Positions 1 through 12,028 of a stretch of 64,000 nucleotides of DNA are shown piece by piece. The stretch covers positions 372,001 through 436,000 of the forward strand of contig LATX02000197.1 of the NCBI GenBank assembly GCA_001466705.2, in the 5' to 3' direction. Numbering within the stretch: the first letter of the stretch is position 1; each line of letters starts with the position of its first letter. A program made the position numbers and the translations under genes. The notes beneath the pieces were generated by a model. The model saw nothing but the letters and a program-made list of their open reading frames with translations. It did no database searches and was not told where the DNA came from. Origin of the DNA: Moniliophthora roreri (lineage: Eukaryota > Basidiomycota > Agaricomycetes > Agaricales > Marasmiaceae).

Positions 1-1785
1 CGTGTTAAGCGCCCACCCTGACCGTATTACGGTCTGTACGGTTTACGACTGACCCTACGATATCGATACGACCCCGTATAGACGGCAGTGTACGGAATAC
101 GATAACGAGTGTGACGTGTAGTCTCGATCCAAGACTCACCGGGCGGACCGGCCACGCGGAGTACACTTTTTTGTAACGAGAAATCGTAACAGACAAATTC
201 TATCATATTCAAGTTGCATTGCTCAGTCAGAGCCACTTACACTTAGACAAGAAGTGAACCAAGCTACGAGACCTCAGATTCATAATAGGCTGCGAAAAAT
301 TCGTGGATGCTCCTCCATCCAGCAGTCTTGATGCTTGCCTCTCGTTTTGGAGCTTCTAGATGCGTAGTTGTGGCCCCGAAGGCGTGAGGCGGAGTATAAG
401 TCATGGCCCAGGCCTGAGGCCTGAGGGTCAGTATTTTGTAATGACCATCATTAATCAATCTATACAAAATCAGGCGCGACTTTAAAAGCAATTTGCTCAA
501 GCTGCCCAACTTCGTCTGTCATGTGCTGACTCACAACTGAGAGAACTCTAGGTCGGGCTGGGGGCGAGCGAAGTTCGACCGGGAACGCGGAGGGATCACG
601 CCTGGGTGGGATCCCCCGACGAGTTTTGTTCTCCAAGTGCAAGTCAGCAATTAGTCATATAACTATACCATGGAGTTACTGATCCTATGGGGGGGATGGG
701 TGGGTAGAACAGACTGCCAAAGGGCCTACATTGGTATAATGAAAAAGTATCTACTAACACCACTCCTCTGACCCTGTTCTGCCGATCAACAAGATATTTG
801 AACTTAATGCACTCAATTGGCTTCAGACACACTACTGACTGGTGTAAGGCTGACCACGTAAAGTACTGATAAGTACCGCGAGATTTGCAATTGCGACAGC
901 GACGTGCCTGCGTTGCTATATATGATAACGCAGGTGCGAGATATCAGAAACATGTCGATATATCTGGCGTTCAGACGACCGAAAGACACTGAATCAGGAA
1001 ATCTTTCGGAGCACCAGCTGGTTGCAGCCGTTCCAAATTACCCAGGTGTTGTTTCCGGAGTATCTTTCTGTAGCGCCCTGCGCACTGGTCATACCTGAAA
1101 GCTTTCCAGGTTCAAGGCCTTTCAGGCGAGATTTCAGGGCTACTTAAATGATTAATATAACTGATTCACCAGGAATCTGACATTCTATTACCGTCGAATC
1201 TGTCTAACAGGTTTTCTTTTCCGGTATACCCGCCCTCACCCCCCTTAAAAAGGGTATACACAGGAGACTATAAATTATTTTGGTTGTGAGGCGAGAAAAG
1301 GTTATGGAACACTCCCACAGTGACGACCTCGGGCTTTTCCTCTTACCCTCATTATGCCTGCCGTCTGGTCTACTCGCTATCGTGCTCGTCGACGTCCACC
1401 TCCGCCTTAGGGCATGGCTGATGTTACTTTTCCATGCAGCATGGCACTCCATTCTCTCTCTCCATGGCATTCGGTCCATGCTCACAGAACTGTAGCACAT
1501 TCAAGGTTCCGAAAGTGGGAATCGGAATTTCCGGTTCAAATGCATGTCCTGGAAAACAAGAGTCGCTTAAAGGAGAAACGTTCCGCTCTCGTCCTGGAAA
1601 GCTTTGTCTATTCGCTGAATGTTATATTTTTTCTTGTTCTGAGTTATACCTTTCTATTGGGCGAGATATAAGCAGCAATACTACCGCAAACCATATTCCA
1701 ACACCTTACTCATTGACATTGTCAACCCCGTCAACAGCGGGAAGAACAACAGAGAATAGCTTGAAGGTAGCAGGGAGGGAAAGAA
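1..1785. other. Intergenic, no gene recognised
   Basis: No supported gene is visible. Open frames here are under 130 codons, overlap on both strands and show no family motif. The first 260 bases are noticeably rich in TACG/CGTA words, which makes short frames read as repeated Tyr-Arg; this may be the edge of an old repeat. Bases 1600-1785 are the likely promoter and 5' leader of the G-alpha gene. Confidence 0.5.
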
Positions 1786-3175
1786 ATGGGCAACCGTGCC
1801 TCGCAGCCGGAGAAGGAGGATAAAGAACGAAGTGATGCTATAGACAAGCAGGTAGCGAAGGACTCTAAGGAGTTCAAACGGGAATACAAGATTCTGCTGC
1901 TAGGTGCGTTACATTGACACTAATATACTTTCATTTCATTGAAGTTCCTCAGGTTCCAGCGAATCGGGCAAATCCACCATTGTCAAGCAAATGCAAATCA
2001 TTCACAAAGATGGCTTCCCAGACAATGAGCGCGCCACGTACCGTTCCATCGTCTGTCGAAATGTCCTTGATTCTGCCCATGCTATTATTCTCGCCATGCG
2101 CAACATCGGCGTCGACTGCTCAATATACAGTAATCGAGTATTGGCCGACAAGATTATGGACTATAGGCTTGATGAAAGCACAGCGTTTGTGCTCAGTCCA
2201 GAGATAGCCGACGCCATAAATCAGTTTTGGCAGGATCCAGTTATTCCAAAGATAATGGACGAGCATGGAAGCGACTTTTATCTCATGGATAGCGCACCAT
2301 AGTGAGCGTCCTTCTTGACCTTGGTGGAGACCAGAGTGCTCATCATCATCATCGCAGCTTTTTCTCGGAGGTATTGCGGATAGGCTCTCCAGATTATCTT
2401 CCCACAGAAACAGACATTCTCAGAGCACGTCAGAAGAGCACAGGAATAACAGAGATACAATTTTCAATGGGTCAATTACCGTGCGTAGCCTTCAATCTGC
2501 AAACCCATCTCTTAACTCATCGACCTATCATCAGGATACGCATGTTCGATGTCGGAGGACTAAGATCAGAACGCACACAATGGATACATTGCTTTGAAAG
2601 CGTAACAAGCATCATCTTCTGCACAGCGTTAAGCGAGTACGACCAAGTACTACTGGAAGAGAAGAACCAGGTATGTGTCATTAGGTCATTATACTCATGC
2701 CCTTACTCATACCGCAACGTCCTAGAATCGCATGCAGGAATCTCTCATACTATTTGAGAGTATAATAAATTCTCGATGGTTCCTCCGGACTTTCATAATA
2801 CTGTTCTTGAATAAGACCGACGTTTTTAAGGAGAAGCTACCAAAGGTATATATGTCCAGTATCTGAATATATATACATCCTCATGCGGAAGGTCCACAGG
2901 TACCACTTGAGCGCTATTTCTCCGAGTACACTGGCGGCAGTGACATCAACAAGGCTGCTAAATACATCCTGTGGAAGTTCATGCAGACGAACAGAGCGCG
3001 GTTAAGCGTTTATCCTCAGTAAGTCTTGCGTTATTCTCTGCGATTGGGTGGTGTTCTGATTGACCACGCTCTCAGCTTGACGCAAGCCACCGATACAACT
3101 AACATTCGACTCGTCTTTGCGGCTGTGAAAGAAACAATTCTACAAAACGCCCTCAAAGACAGTGGAATACTATGA
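1786..3175 (+). CDS. Heterotrimeric G-protein alpha subunit with Leu at the catalytic Gln position
   Basis: This is a GTP-binding alpha subunit that would relay signals from seven-helix receptors at the plasma membrane. Seven exons (1786-1903, 1953-2301, 2358-2480, 2535-2670, 2726-2845, 2900-3018, 3076-3175) join in frame to 354 residues, the standard family length. The start carries the N-myristoylation signal MGNRAS. Visible motifs are the P-loop GSSESGKST, switch I RQKSTG with the arginine finger at 180, switch [15 protein letters not shown] for guanine recognition, and TQATDT in place of the usual TCAT. Position 206 (bases 2560-2562, CTA) is Leu where nearly all G-alphas have Gln, one base from CAA; that Gln is essential for GTP hydrolysis. 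The Mg-binding Thr of switch I is Ser. The tail SGIL lacks the Cys modified by pertussis toxin. All splice junctions are GT-AG. It is a divergent paralog, probably not the main pheromone or cAMP G-alpha. Confidence 0.95.
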
Positions 3176-5723
3176 CATTCTTGACAATATTGGAAGGTCG
3201 TACATTCATTCGGAAGTGGATTGGAATTGTTTGTTCTTGGGTTGGGTTGGATAATTGACGTCTTTCGTTGCTTTCTCTTCATCTTCTCTTTCTGTTATCC
3301 CCGAGCGGCGCAATGTGATGCTCTAGTGGAGTTTCCCCATCGTCGTCCTTGTGTATTTTTTGCTCTTTCATTCACCTTTAATACCTTTCATTTCGATCTT
3401 CTTGTGTCATGCCTTCTTCGTCGTTCCATAACCCCTTCAATCCTCGACATAGCAAGCAGGAGTCCTGTCGACGTGTAACAGGCATACGAATACCTTGGGT
3501 GGTTGGGCGGGTCAAGTTGGGCATTCGTATCGGTGCGTTTTTGTTAAAATTCTTCCCAAGCCGTTCTAGTTGACTAACATATACACAGGCCACAACGTTC
3601 GCTCGTCGCGCTCCTGCTTGCCAGTTGCCAAATTCTGGTCAAACACACCCTTGAATCCCTTATCGTCATAATCCGACATTCTAATCTGTCCATTGGACCT
3701 TTCCCTCTTTCACTTGCTGTTCCTGGGCTAGACACCCATACCTTGTATCACGGGCATAGTACATATCCCCTCGACAAAAGCCGCCTACATAGCTGTACTC
3801 CTATGTCACCAAGGCTATGACGGGAGTGACACAACGGGAGAAAAACGGATCTGTGTAGGCATCAGGACGGCTCAGGACGTAGCAGAACACGATTATAGAT
3901 GACCTTAATGTAACGCGTTGTCGTTTTGTACTACCAATATATACTACAGATGCTACCTGGGATTCTCGAGGCTGCTAGACGATCAAAATGTTCGAGCCGG
4001 TAAGTTCCCTGATCCTAGGGTCGGCCGATGCTTTCACTACTTCCAAGGTCTAGGTTCTCTCGAGTGCTCCGAATAAATATCGTTTGACAAAGCCTTCGCC
4101 AGTTTCCCTCTAAACGAACAAGAATCGTTATCTCGTTCGTGTTTGCGGTAGCAGTGCCCTCAAAAAACTTTGTCCTTTTCATTAGCTTCAGTTCATTCAA
4201 TTCAAAAGCTGGCATAGAATAGCAGTGTGTGAAGATTGTATTGTCAGTTTATCATTAACTGTCGGAACTTTGCGGGAAACGACGCACATAAAGTTTTTCG
4301 TTAAATATGAAGTGAAGAGGAGCATCATTCTAATACCTTTGAGGGACCGCATTGCGATACTGATAGATCGTGAGAGCTGGTGTCAGATGATATCGACCTT
4401 CCTTTGAATGTTCAGGTAGTCGAACAAGCGGCGAGTACAATATCAGCATCAGTTCCCAGCCCCATGGTGCTTGACGAAGAATTTCAGCGGGTTGAATGAT
4501 TTCGCTCGCCTGGGAGAGTGCTACGTCGAGCCCGGTTTCCGGAATGCAGCAGCGTTGAACGTCTCATGATACTTCATGTGACTGCCATATAGTTTTCCTG
4601 ACTTCTGGGTCCTAAATGTGCGATTCTGTTGCTCGTTGAGGCACGCTGCTAAGAAAGGCTCCGAGCTCTGTCCTAAATTATGTAGGTACGTTTCTGAGCA
4701 AGATTTTGAGATCGAGACCCTCCTTAGCATTGCGGAGCTCGAAGAGAGTACATCTAGGTTCTTGACCCGTCTTGACGAATATGGAGAGGAAGGTTGTCAG
4801 TACGACGCGTTGAGTGTCCGTGGTCCAGAACACGATTATCGTATCTCACCTCTTCCCTTTTGACTTCCGCGTCCGAAGCGGAGTACTCTTTTCACTTTGA
4901 CTTACAGAATCCTTTGGTCCCTGCAGAATAGCTTATATGGTGAGGCTTTTCTGCATCGAACAAGCTACTCAGAAACCAATGTCGCCATACCAAGATTAGA
5001 CATCAGGGATCCACGGGTTATATCTGGAGGGATTAGGTAGTAATGGTAGAGAGAGGATAGGTCTGTCATCACACACTAAATAACGGAATCCACGTCCTTT
5101 ACTCCTATTGCCAGTCTGAACATTATCGTCCAATCGTATTGCGCCAGTCACGATTCATTTTCGTCTCGAACAATCGTCTCAGTGTTCCCTAGAATGTGTC
5201 CACTACAGGTGCCTGAGAGGTCGGCGATATAAGTCTTTGAGGGTGCAAAAGACAGAAAATCAGATATTTCGAATATGAGGCTAGTGAGTTTGATATAAGT
5301 CTCCCTCTTGCCACTTCGTTAATAAGTATCCAGAGCATCACCCTCCACGTGGATTGTTATAATGAGTGCCCAAACCCACCGTCTGCATCTATCTCGATGG
5401 CCAAGTAGAGACCCTAGGTAACCATCTGTACACTCTCTGGACCCGCTGGGCCGGCTGTCTCATTCACAGTTTTTGGAGGCTTTGCGAGGTTAATGGACAA
5501 CCTCGCTTTATACTGAGATCGAAAACAATCGCACTTGAATCATCCTAAGTCTGTTCAGTCAGCATTGCATGTCTATACTATTGTCTTTTGAATACATGCT
5601 TTGGTGGAGCACATAAAAAAAATAGCCTCTGCGTTCCAACGAAAGCATGTCGAATATTGATTAACGTTAGTAATACAGTTCAATAACGCAGAAACGACAG
5701 ACAGTCAAACATCGTCCGGACCT
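3176..5723. other. Intergenic, 2.5 kb, no gene recognised
   Basis: It follows the G-alpha stop codon and precedes the 3' end of the TAF-like gene. The open frames are short (60-85 codons), occur on both strands and have no recognisable domain, so I see no supported gene. A TATA-like word and an ATG near 5360 start a frame of only 60 codons. Confidence 0.4.
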
Positions 5724-7487
5724 CTACTGTGCAATACTCGCTTTCCTTCCCTTGGGATTGACCATAATTGTTCCCTGACCGCTGACGACGCGCCCCCTAG
5801 TAGTCATCTTCGTCTGAAGGGGTACCCGATAGTCCTTCGCCTCATAGTCCCATGTCGCAAATAATCTTGCATCAGGAAGCCCCGCCGGATCCTTTTTCAC
5901 CCCATTCACCTGTCCGCCCTCCTTCTCCTTCTCCTTCTCTTTCGCCGCCTCAGGTGGAGGTATCAAATTCGCGTTCCACGGCGCAGGCACACCATTACCA
6001 TAAATGAGCTGCTTCGGCCCTCTCGACAGCACAGGTGGATGGGCAATTCGCGACGTGCGGGAGTAGACATTTGGCTGTATACCCTGTCAGCCTAAAGCAG
6101 AAGACAGGGGGAAAACAGAAACACTTACATGTAAGACATGCCTAGCCAGATCTGGTATCCTGCTTCCTTGCTGGCCGACAAGCCAGCTCATTCTCTCACT
6201 TCCCACAACGCTTCTAGGCGTCGTACCTGGGAACTTAATTTCCGCCTCTTTCTTGTCTTTCTCTGGGTCTGTACCCAGCGCGACAGGGTACGTAGGTCCA
6301 TTGGGAGCTACGCGTGGTTGGCTGGGTGAGACATTTGAGTACAATGTATCCGGCAACTCCCATCTAGAGCTTGTCTGTGTGAGACTGAGAAGAGCCATGG
6401 CAACTTTATGTCGTTGGGGGTTCCCTTGGTCTTTGATTTGCGCTGGATGCGTGAGGATATGGTGGTAAGCCCGAAGTAGATCTTGTTCGGGATTAAGAGG
6501 TGCTTTGGGTTTGCCACTAGCATCGAGGGTAGGTTGAGGTTGAGCAGTAGGTGGTTGCGGCGGAGGTGCAGAAGGTAAATGCCACGAAGGCACATTGCTC
6601 AATGATGACTGGTCGTACGGTATTCGAGCATTGTAGTCTGAGGATGTGGCAGATGATGAAGGAATATCTAAGGGTGTAGTCGGCTTGTCTTGTTGTTGCA
6701 TTCTAGCCGCGTTATCTTCTGGAGGCTGCATACGGATGTCGGGTCCGTCTGCTTCAGTGTCTGACGGCAGTAATGTATCGACAGGTTTTGGAAATGGCGG
6801 CAGAAAATCAGGAATATGCGGTGGAGGATCCCATGCTGCTATTCTTGGCCGTTTTGGGGAGAGCGGCGGCGAAGGAGGTGAAGGTGAAGCGCGTTTTTGT
6901 CCCACTTCTATATCGACGTCCATTTCGTCCTCTTCATCTTCTATCTCGGATAATTCCTCACTATCCCAATCTTCTGGCAGCTGTAAATATCGCAGTGGAA
7001 TCGCATCGTCTCTATCTCCCTTCAAACCATCGTTCAATTGCGCTTTGAACATAAAAGTCAGATATAAAGTCGTGTTCAAGGAATGAGTCCACGTACACCG
7101 AAATTCTTGCAAATCCTGAATCCGCCGATGATACGGATGCGTATAGCCACTCCGAACTATATCAATGCCCTCCACCTTGCAATAATCGTTCAGCTCTTCA
7201 ATACTGACACCTAAGTCATCCAAAGTTCGGACAGCGTCTCCCGCGTTTATTTGTTTTCGATTCGCGTGTTCAGCATATCTAGAGACAAAAACTTCAGAGA
7301 CCCAGATTCTTCGACCTGGGACGAAAAACAGAAGGCACCTGGCACATGTTCCAGCCAGAAGAGTAAGATATCTTGCTAACAAGTCTGTGAGCACTAGTGA
7401 TGCTTGGGAGGAAGTCCGGGAGAAATTGTGGGCGTGAAGAGTCCTTTGAGTAACCGATTCGAGAAGCTTATGGGCTGCTGCATCCAT
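5724..7487 (-). CDS. Histone-fold (bromodomain-associated) TFIID subunit, TAF3/TAF8-like
   Basis: Probable TFIID subunit, a nuclear factor for RNA polymerase II initiation. Four exons with introns at 7279-7338, 7043-7096 and 6084-6128 give 534 residues; the splices restore one frame across the region. Residues 1-85 form a bromodomain-associated histone fold: an amphipathic helix starting MDAAAHKLLESV, a long helix through LLARYLTLLAGTCAR, and the helix YAEHANRKQINAGDAVRTL. It is followed by a conserved PYHRRIQDLQEFR segment, an acidic stretch, a Lys/Arg-Pro-rich stretch and IPDFLPPFPKP, which resembles the proline motif of TAF8. The rest is low-complexity Pro/Gln/Ser sequence plus a short basic C-terminus. 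No PHD finger or bromodomain is seen, so full-length metazoan-type TAF3 and Spt7 are less likely. TAF3 versus TAF8 cannot be settled by eye. Confidence 0.75.
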
Positions 7488-8052
7488 GAAACGCTCTGGG
7501 AACTACAAAGGAGGATTACTGGTTTGTTGGTGGTCAAGGCGGTCGTGGTACGTTGAGAGAGGGCTTCCCACGAGTAGATAGATAGATAGATCGTTGTACC
7601 TATTCAAGCGCTCAAGTTCAACATCACGAATCTCCATGCATGTCTGATCCTTCTGTTTTCTAACTTTCGTACTCGAAATATGCATAGATGGTGCGTAATG
7701 CTTACGAAAAGGAAGCCAGGGTGCGTGATTTGGGACTATGAGTTTGGAAGGGTATAAAGAGCAGATGCGACTGATGAGCGAAGAAGGGAAGTGGTTCTAT
7801 GGTCTTGAGAAGCAGATATTGGGTTCTCAGCGTAGTTTTTCGAGTTAAGTTTATCATAAAATCAGGTATATCGTAAAAATAGACAAAGCAGGTCCATGTA
7901 AATGATAGCAGGAAGTTTTGTATTCCTAAATATGATACAGGAGAAAGTGGATGTTAATAGTCACAATGAATGTCCAGCGTTTGAGTTACTATATGAAACA
8001 GTTGTTCGGAAGCTACTTAGCTGCATGATACCAATCGATGAAGTAGTGACCT
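7488..8052. other. Upstream region of the TAF-like gene and 3' flank of the kinase gene
   Basis: This 565-base stretch lies upstream of the TAF-like start (minus strand) and just beyond the kinase stop. Nothing coding is supported. It holds a short TAGA tetranucleotide tract at 7575-7590 that could act in the promoter or be a plain microsatellite. Confidence 0.5.
7575..7590. repeat. TAGA tetranucleotide microsatellite, four units
   Basis: Four perfect TAGA units lie about 90-100 bases upstream of the TAF-like start codon. Such tracts often vary in length between strains. Confidence 0.8.
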
Positions 8053-10694
8053 TCAGCGCCTTCCTTGCCTACCTTTCTTCGAAGTTGATGCGCTTTCAAC
8101 GATCCCCTCTGTTTCATCCATCTTTCTCTTTGCACCAGTGGTTGGTGGCTTTCCATCTGGTGATGCCGGCGGTAAGTTTTCAAGGGGACCGTTGAAAACC
8201 ACATCCACTAAAGGCTGTCCAAGGTACCCAGACCGGACGCTCTCATGGATTCCAGAAAAGCAACGTCCTGCAGGAAAATCGGGCATAGCTTCTACTGCAC
8301 CATACTGCATACGGAGGAAGTCCGCCATTGCTTGGACTATCATGCAAGCACCCTGAAATTCACTAGAAAGGATCGCCATGTGAGAGTCCCGCTCGACGGT
8401 ACTGTTGGTGAAGAATTCTTGACGTCTCTGAGACGTGAAGGGATGCGGAAAAATCAATTTGCAGGTATCACGTTGGACTTGGAGCTGTTCATGGCTAATG
8501 ATTGCATTTGCTGGGATTCTGGTGAACAGAAAAAACACCATAATCCACCATACGCTCTCCAGATCGTGCAGGTAATTCAAGCGGAATGGGACCGTCGGGG
8601 CGAGCTGGGTTTTGGTTTGGTTGGCGAGTATTCGGTGTAAAAGACTCTGAGCAGCGATGGGCATTGTATGATTAGGCCGGAACAGATAATTGCCCCTCTC
8701 CACCTCGCAAGCGATGAAGTGAGGAGTGCCCTGCCTCATGAGTGAGCGTTACGACGAAAATCATAGTCAGAAATCCACTCACAGTCTTGAGATCACGGTG
8801 CGATTCAGATGGCACGCTGACATGTTTTGCGTACTCCAAGTCACCTAACCGGGCAACGATTCGACCGTTGACTTCAGAGTATAAAATGTTGCCAATGCTT
8901 ATGTCTCTGTGGACATAGCCAGCAGAATACATATATTCGAGCGCTATAACGGAAATGAGTGAGCGAACACGGCTATATGACGACCGAAACCTTACATTTA
9001 ACAACCTGACCGAGGCATATCATCAGAGTCTTGAGGTCCGTGACCTTGCTGATAGATTCCCCGGCGTATTCCATCAAGATGCGAGAATGAACCTTATTTT
9101 CGTAGTGCGAGCGGGCAACAACCTCGAATTGACCATGAGCAGGTTCTATGACAAATGACAGCGGACTACCAACGGTCCCAGCATTTGAACCCGTGGTGAC
9201 AGAAGCCGAGGGTACCTCTGCGTAGTTGACATCTTTATGTCGAAGGGGGTATCTCGGAAGACCTTCTGGGAAAGGCTTGCGCAAGAATTTGCTGGTGCTG
9301 TCGGCGACAAAGGACTGTGGATTGCAAGTCGAGCGAACCTTGACACGTTCGCACTCTTTAATGACGACGAAGCGCTCGGAGAATTCGTCGATCGATAGAT
9401 CCTGAACCGGATTTTCCAAGTTGAGATTCGCTTGGATGCGGTCGTAGGTTTCCTTCTCCGTTAAAGAGCCCTCCGGAATCCACAAATCCTTCATTACGTA
9501 TTCGACTCCAGACGCTGAACCATTCTCGTCGACGAGTCTGACTTTGTAGACACGACTAGAGCAACCTAAAAGGAACTTGGCCTTGTGGTCATTAAGAATG
9601 TCGGTTGTCTCGTACTTCTTCCCACCGATCATGAATCGGTATTGAATGTTACGTTCGCCCTTTACCTTTGCACGGTCGTCTTCTACCTTTACCCGTTCGA
9701 CCGTCAAGTCAAATCCTAGTTCGGAGAGGTCAGCGCAACCCAAAGCGATGATGAAATGGACGAGAAGTTTTGCATCCTGTAACATGGCGTCGACATCGAC
9801 ACGAACACAGGCTCAGATGGCGAACCTACCTCTTGAAGATCAATTTTCTCTGTCACGAACACGTGGGAGCGGGAGAAGAACCATATCCTGGTGTTGGTGT
9901 GTTCAACCGTCATCCCAAACATGAATCTACGCGTGGGATCGGATCCCATGATATGATTTGCGTTGCCGACAATTTTGAGAATGTTCTGAACATGCATGAG
10001 AAACATGTTATTTATAGAGGGGAGAATGACTGCTTACACTGTCTCGAGCTTCTTTGTTGTCGTATTTCTTGTACTCTCCGATGAACACTAAATCGCACTC
10101 ATAGTCGTCATTTATGGCGTCCTTCGTAACAGCACGCGACTTGGTCAGCAAGCCATCGACATCCGTCTTGTAGTTTGCGTGTCTCCCTTCTGACGATGCC
10201 TTCGAATTGGCCTCGCTAGAAAACTTGAACAGAGAAACTGACCCTTTTTGAGTCTTGACTTCTTCTAGTACTGCATTGAAGCAGTCGGCCAATGGTCGAA
10301 AGAGCTCTGTTTCCCCGATGACCATGGTAGCTTCTTGTTGCTGAGTCGTGTCCTGAGCCACGCCCGATTGAGCCACCGACTTCGATTTCCCCTTCTTCAA
10401 CTTGTCAAATCTCAGATCGCTCCACCCTTCATCTGACAGAGTTCCTCTTTCCTTCAGCTTGTCATGCACGTTGGAGACGGTCTCCTCGTCAACGGGAGGA
10501 GTGCATGAAGAGATGAAATATGAGAAAGGAACTTCTGGAATGCTTGGTCCCATATCGTAGAGTATGCTTTCCCTAACAAGATTCATGCGAATATGGACTT
10601 CGTAGCCTTGATAGCTTTTAGACATATATTTCGGCGTTTCCTGCGGTGCTGCAGCAGAGGGTTTAGGACTGGTCGGAGGCGTTGTGCTGTACAT
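8053..10694 (-). CDS. FunK1-type protein kinase
   Basis: Fungal-specific kinase of the FunK1 family, expanded in mushroom-forming fungi; its substrates are unknown. Five exons with introns at 9986-10037, 9777-9829, 8944-8995 and 8731-8782 give 810 residues. The N-terminal third is the FunK1 leader (Pro/Ser-rich start, then GPSIPEVPFSYF). Next come a glycine-rich-loop-like GCSSRVYKV, the ATP-anchoring lysine in YVMKDLW, the catalytic loop VHRDISIGNIL, GDLEYAK at the DFG position, and the activation-segment motif GTPHFIACEV. Both exons flanking the last intron fit together only at this motif, which confirms the splice. The DFG site reads D-L-E; the metal-binding Asp is kept, so activity remains likely. 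The C-terminus is basic and Ser/Thr-rich. The start is the first ATG after an upstream intron-like stretch (10695-10747), which may be a 5'-leader intron. A decayed relative lies at 27.5-28.2 kb. Confidence 0.9.
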
Positions 10695-11216
10695 GATGGG
10701 CGTACTGAGATGGTATAATAAAATGGACACTCGAATGAGGACATACCATGTCATATGTACCCGGAAGCACGACTGCCACAGAAACGGTGTGACCAGAAGA
10801 GGACAATGGTAAACTCGATAAATTACGTACAACTCGATGGCGCCCACACCCCTTGATCAAAGAGCCCTCGATATCACCTCGAATCTGTGAACATCAGAAC
10901 TCCAGAGAGTCAAATTCTCCCCAGTGTTAACCACCTATTCCTCATCGTTGATCAATACCAACCAATCTCCGACCGTTGTAGGTTAGTGTAACAAACAACT
11001 GCAATAATATCCAATCATTCGTAGGATCTACAGATATGAAAATCTATTACGAGCAAGTCGGGCCATGACCGAGTATGAGGTAAGTGAATTTTAAGCAAGT
11101 ACAGGCGTTAGCAGTAGGTTTGAGACAAGGCCCAAACGTACGTGGAAAAGACGTTGAATAGGACGATAGATGTTAGACATTAAATATCGTATAAATACAA
11201 GTAATAAACGTTGCGA
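10695..11216. other. Kinase 5' flank and 3' flank of secreted-protein gene
   Basis: Bases 10695-10860 are related to sequence upstream of the kinase relic near 28.2 kb, so the ancestral duplication included 5' flank. A candidate GT-AG leader intron ends just upstream of the kinase ATG. Nothing coding is supported between 10860 and 11216. Confidence 0.45.
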
Positions 11217-11903
11217 TTACAAGTTGTTGAGGTCAAATTGCTCTCCACAGTTGATCTCCTTGGAATCATACTCGACATCATCGGTTGGTTGCGACGACAC
11301 TATCCCGTTGTTGTACCAAATGTAGTGATAATCGTTCTTCCCTGGCTCTCCGGTAGGATCCCCATAGTTCAGCCGTATTCTTCCCTCGCTTTCCTTGTGG
11401 TTAACACCAGCAACAACAGCACGTTGTTTACCAGCCGGAATCTGAACTGTGATGAACTGACGTTCAGTTTCCGATTCCGACGTCTCCCAACCACCTTCAC
11501 CACCAATCTTGATCCCAGCAAGGTTGATCTCAGCCTTGTTGGTGTGTCTCCACGTTTCAGTGGTGGTTTTCTCGCCACCAACTAGCGTTTCCAGAGGTGG
11601 TGCATTGGGGTTGTCACAGTTTGCTACGGGATCGCCGAGGATAAACCACCGACGGCGATCTGGGAGGTCTTTCTGTAGTAACGAAAATGACGGTCAGTAG
11701 TGACGCGGGATGCAGTAAAAGGCTAGGAAAACCTGTTTCTCGAAGGTACATGCATCAGCATCGCCAATTGGACGACCTGGGCAGTGGTCGAGGTTGGTCG
11801 GATCGGGGCGATCTACGTCCTTTCTGGCCTCAAGTTGCTGAGATGATGGTGCAGCGGACACTGCGACGGAAAGAGCAAGAGCGAAGAAAGAGGCGTAGTG
11901 CAT
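11217..11903 (-). CDS. Small secreted protein, copy A of a three-member family
   Basis: Two exons split by an intron at 11673-11732 give 208 residues. A signal peptide of about 18 residues ends in VSAAP. The mature protein starts with a conserved DVDRPDPTN...HCPG motif and has four Cys spread along it. The middle carries Thr/Ser-alternating stretches ending in a strand followed by PAG, and the C-terminal part holds a conserved GRIRLNYGDPTGE and a Tyr/Trp-rich DYHYIWYNNG. The alternating Ser/Thr strand pattern followed by a Pro-Gly-type turn recalls aerolysin/ETX-MTX2-like beta-barrel proteins, but this is only a resemblance and I assign no activity. The second exon contains no Met, so ATG-based ORF calling would miss it. 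It is divergent to copy C, about 1.3 kb away. Its promoter carries a TGACGTCA palindrome at 12021. Confidence 0.85.
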
Positions 11904-12020
11904 GAATGAGTTATAAGAGGTTATGTTTGGTTAAATGAAGGAGGTTGGGTTGTTGGAATACAACGGTCTGAGTTGCGAGTTTTTATGTGTGGTTTTGAGG
12001 GGGCGTCCCGAATATGACGT

Positions 12021-12028
12021 TGACGTCA
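12021..12028. promoter_or_regulatory. CRE-type palindrome TGACGTCA upstream of copy A
   Basis: A perfect 8-base ATF/CREB-type bZIP site sits 118 bases upstream of the copy A ATG. A second half-site GACGT is directly adjacent. The same palindrome sits at the same distance upstream of copy B, although the bases around it have diverged. Confidence 0.6.

Noticed and set aside
1786..3175. G-alpha as a pseudogene because of the lost catalytic Gln
   Set aside because: The frame, length and all six introns are intact and the other nucleotide-binding motifs are kept, which does not fit neutral decay.
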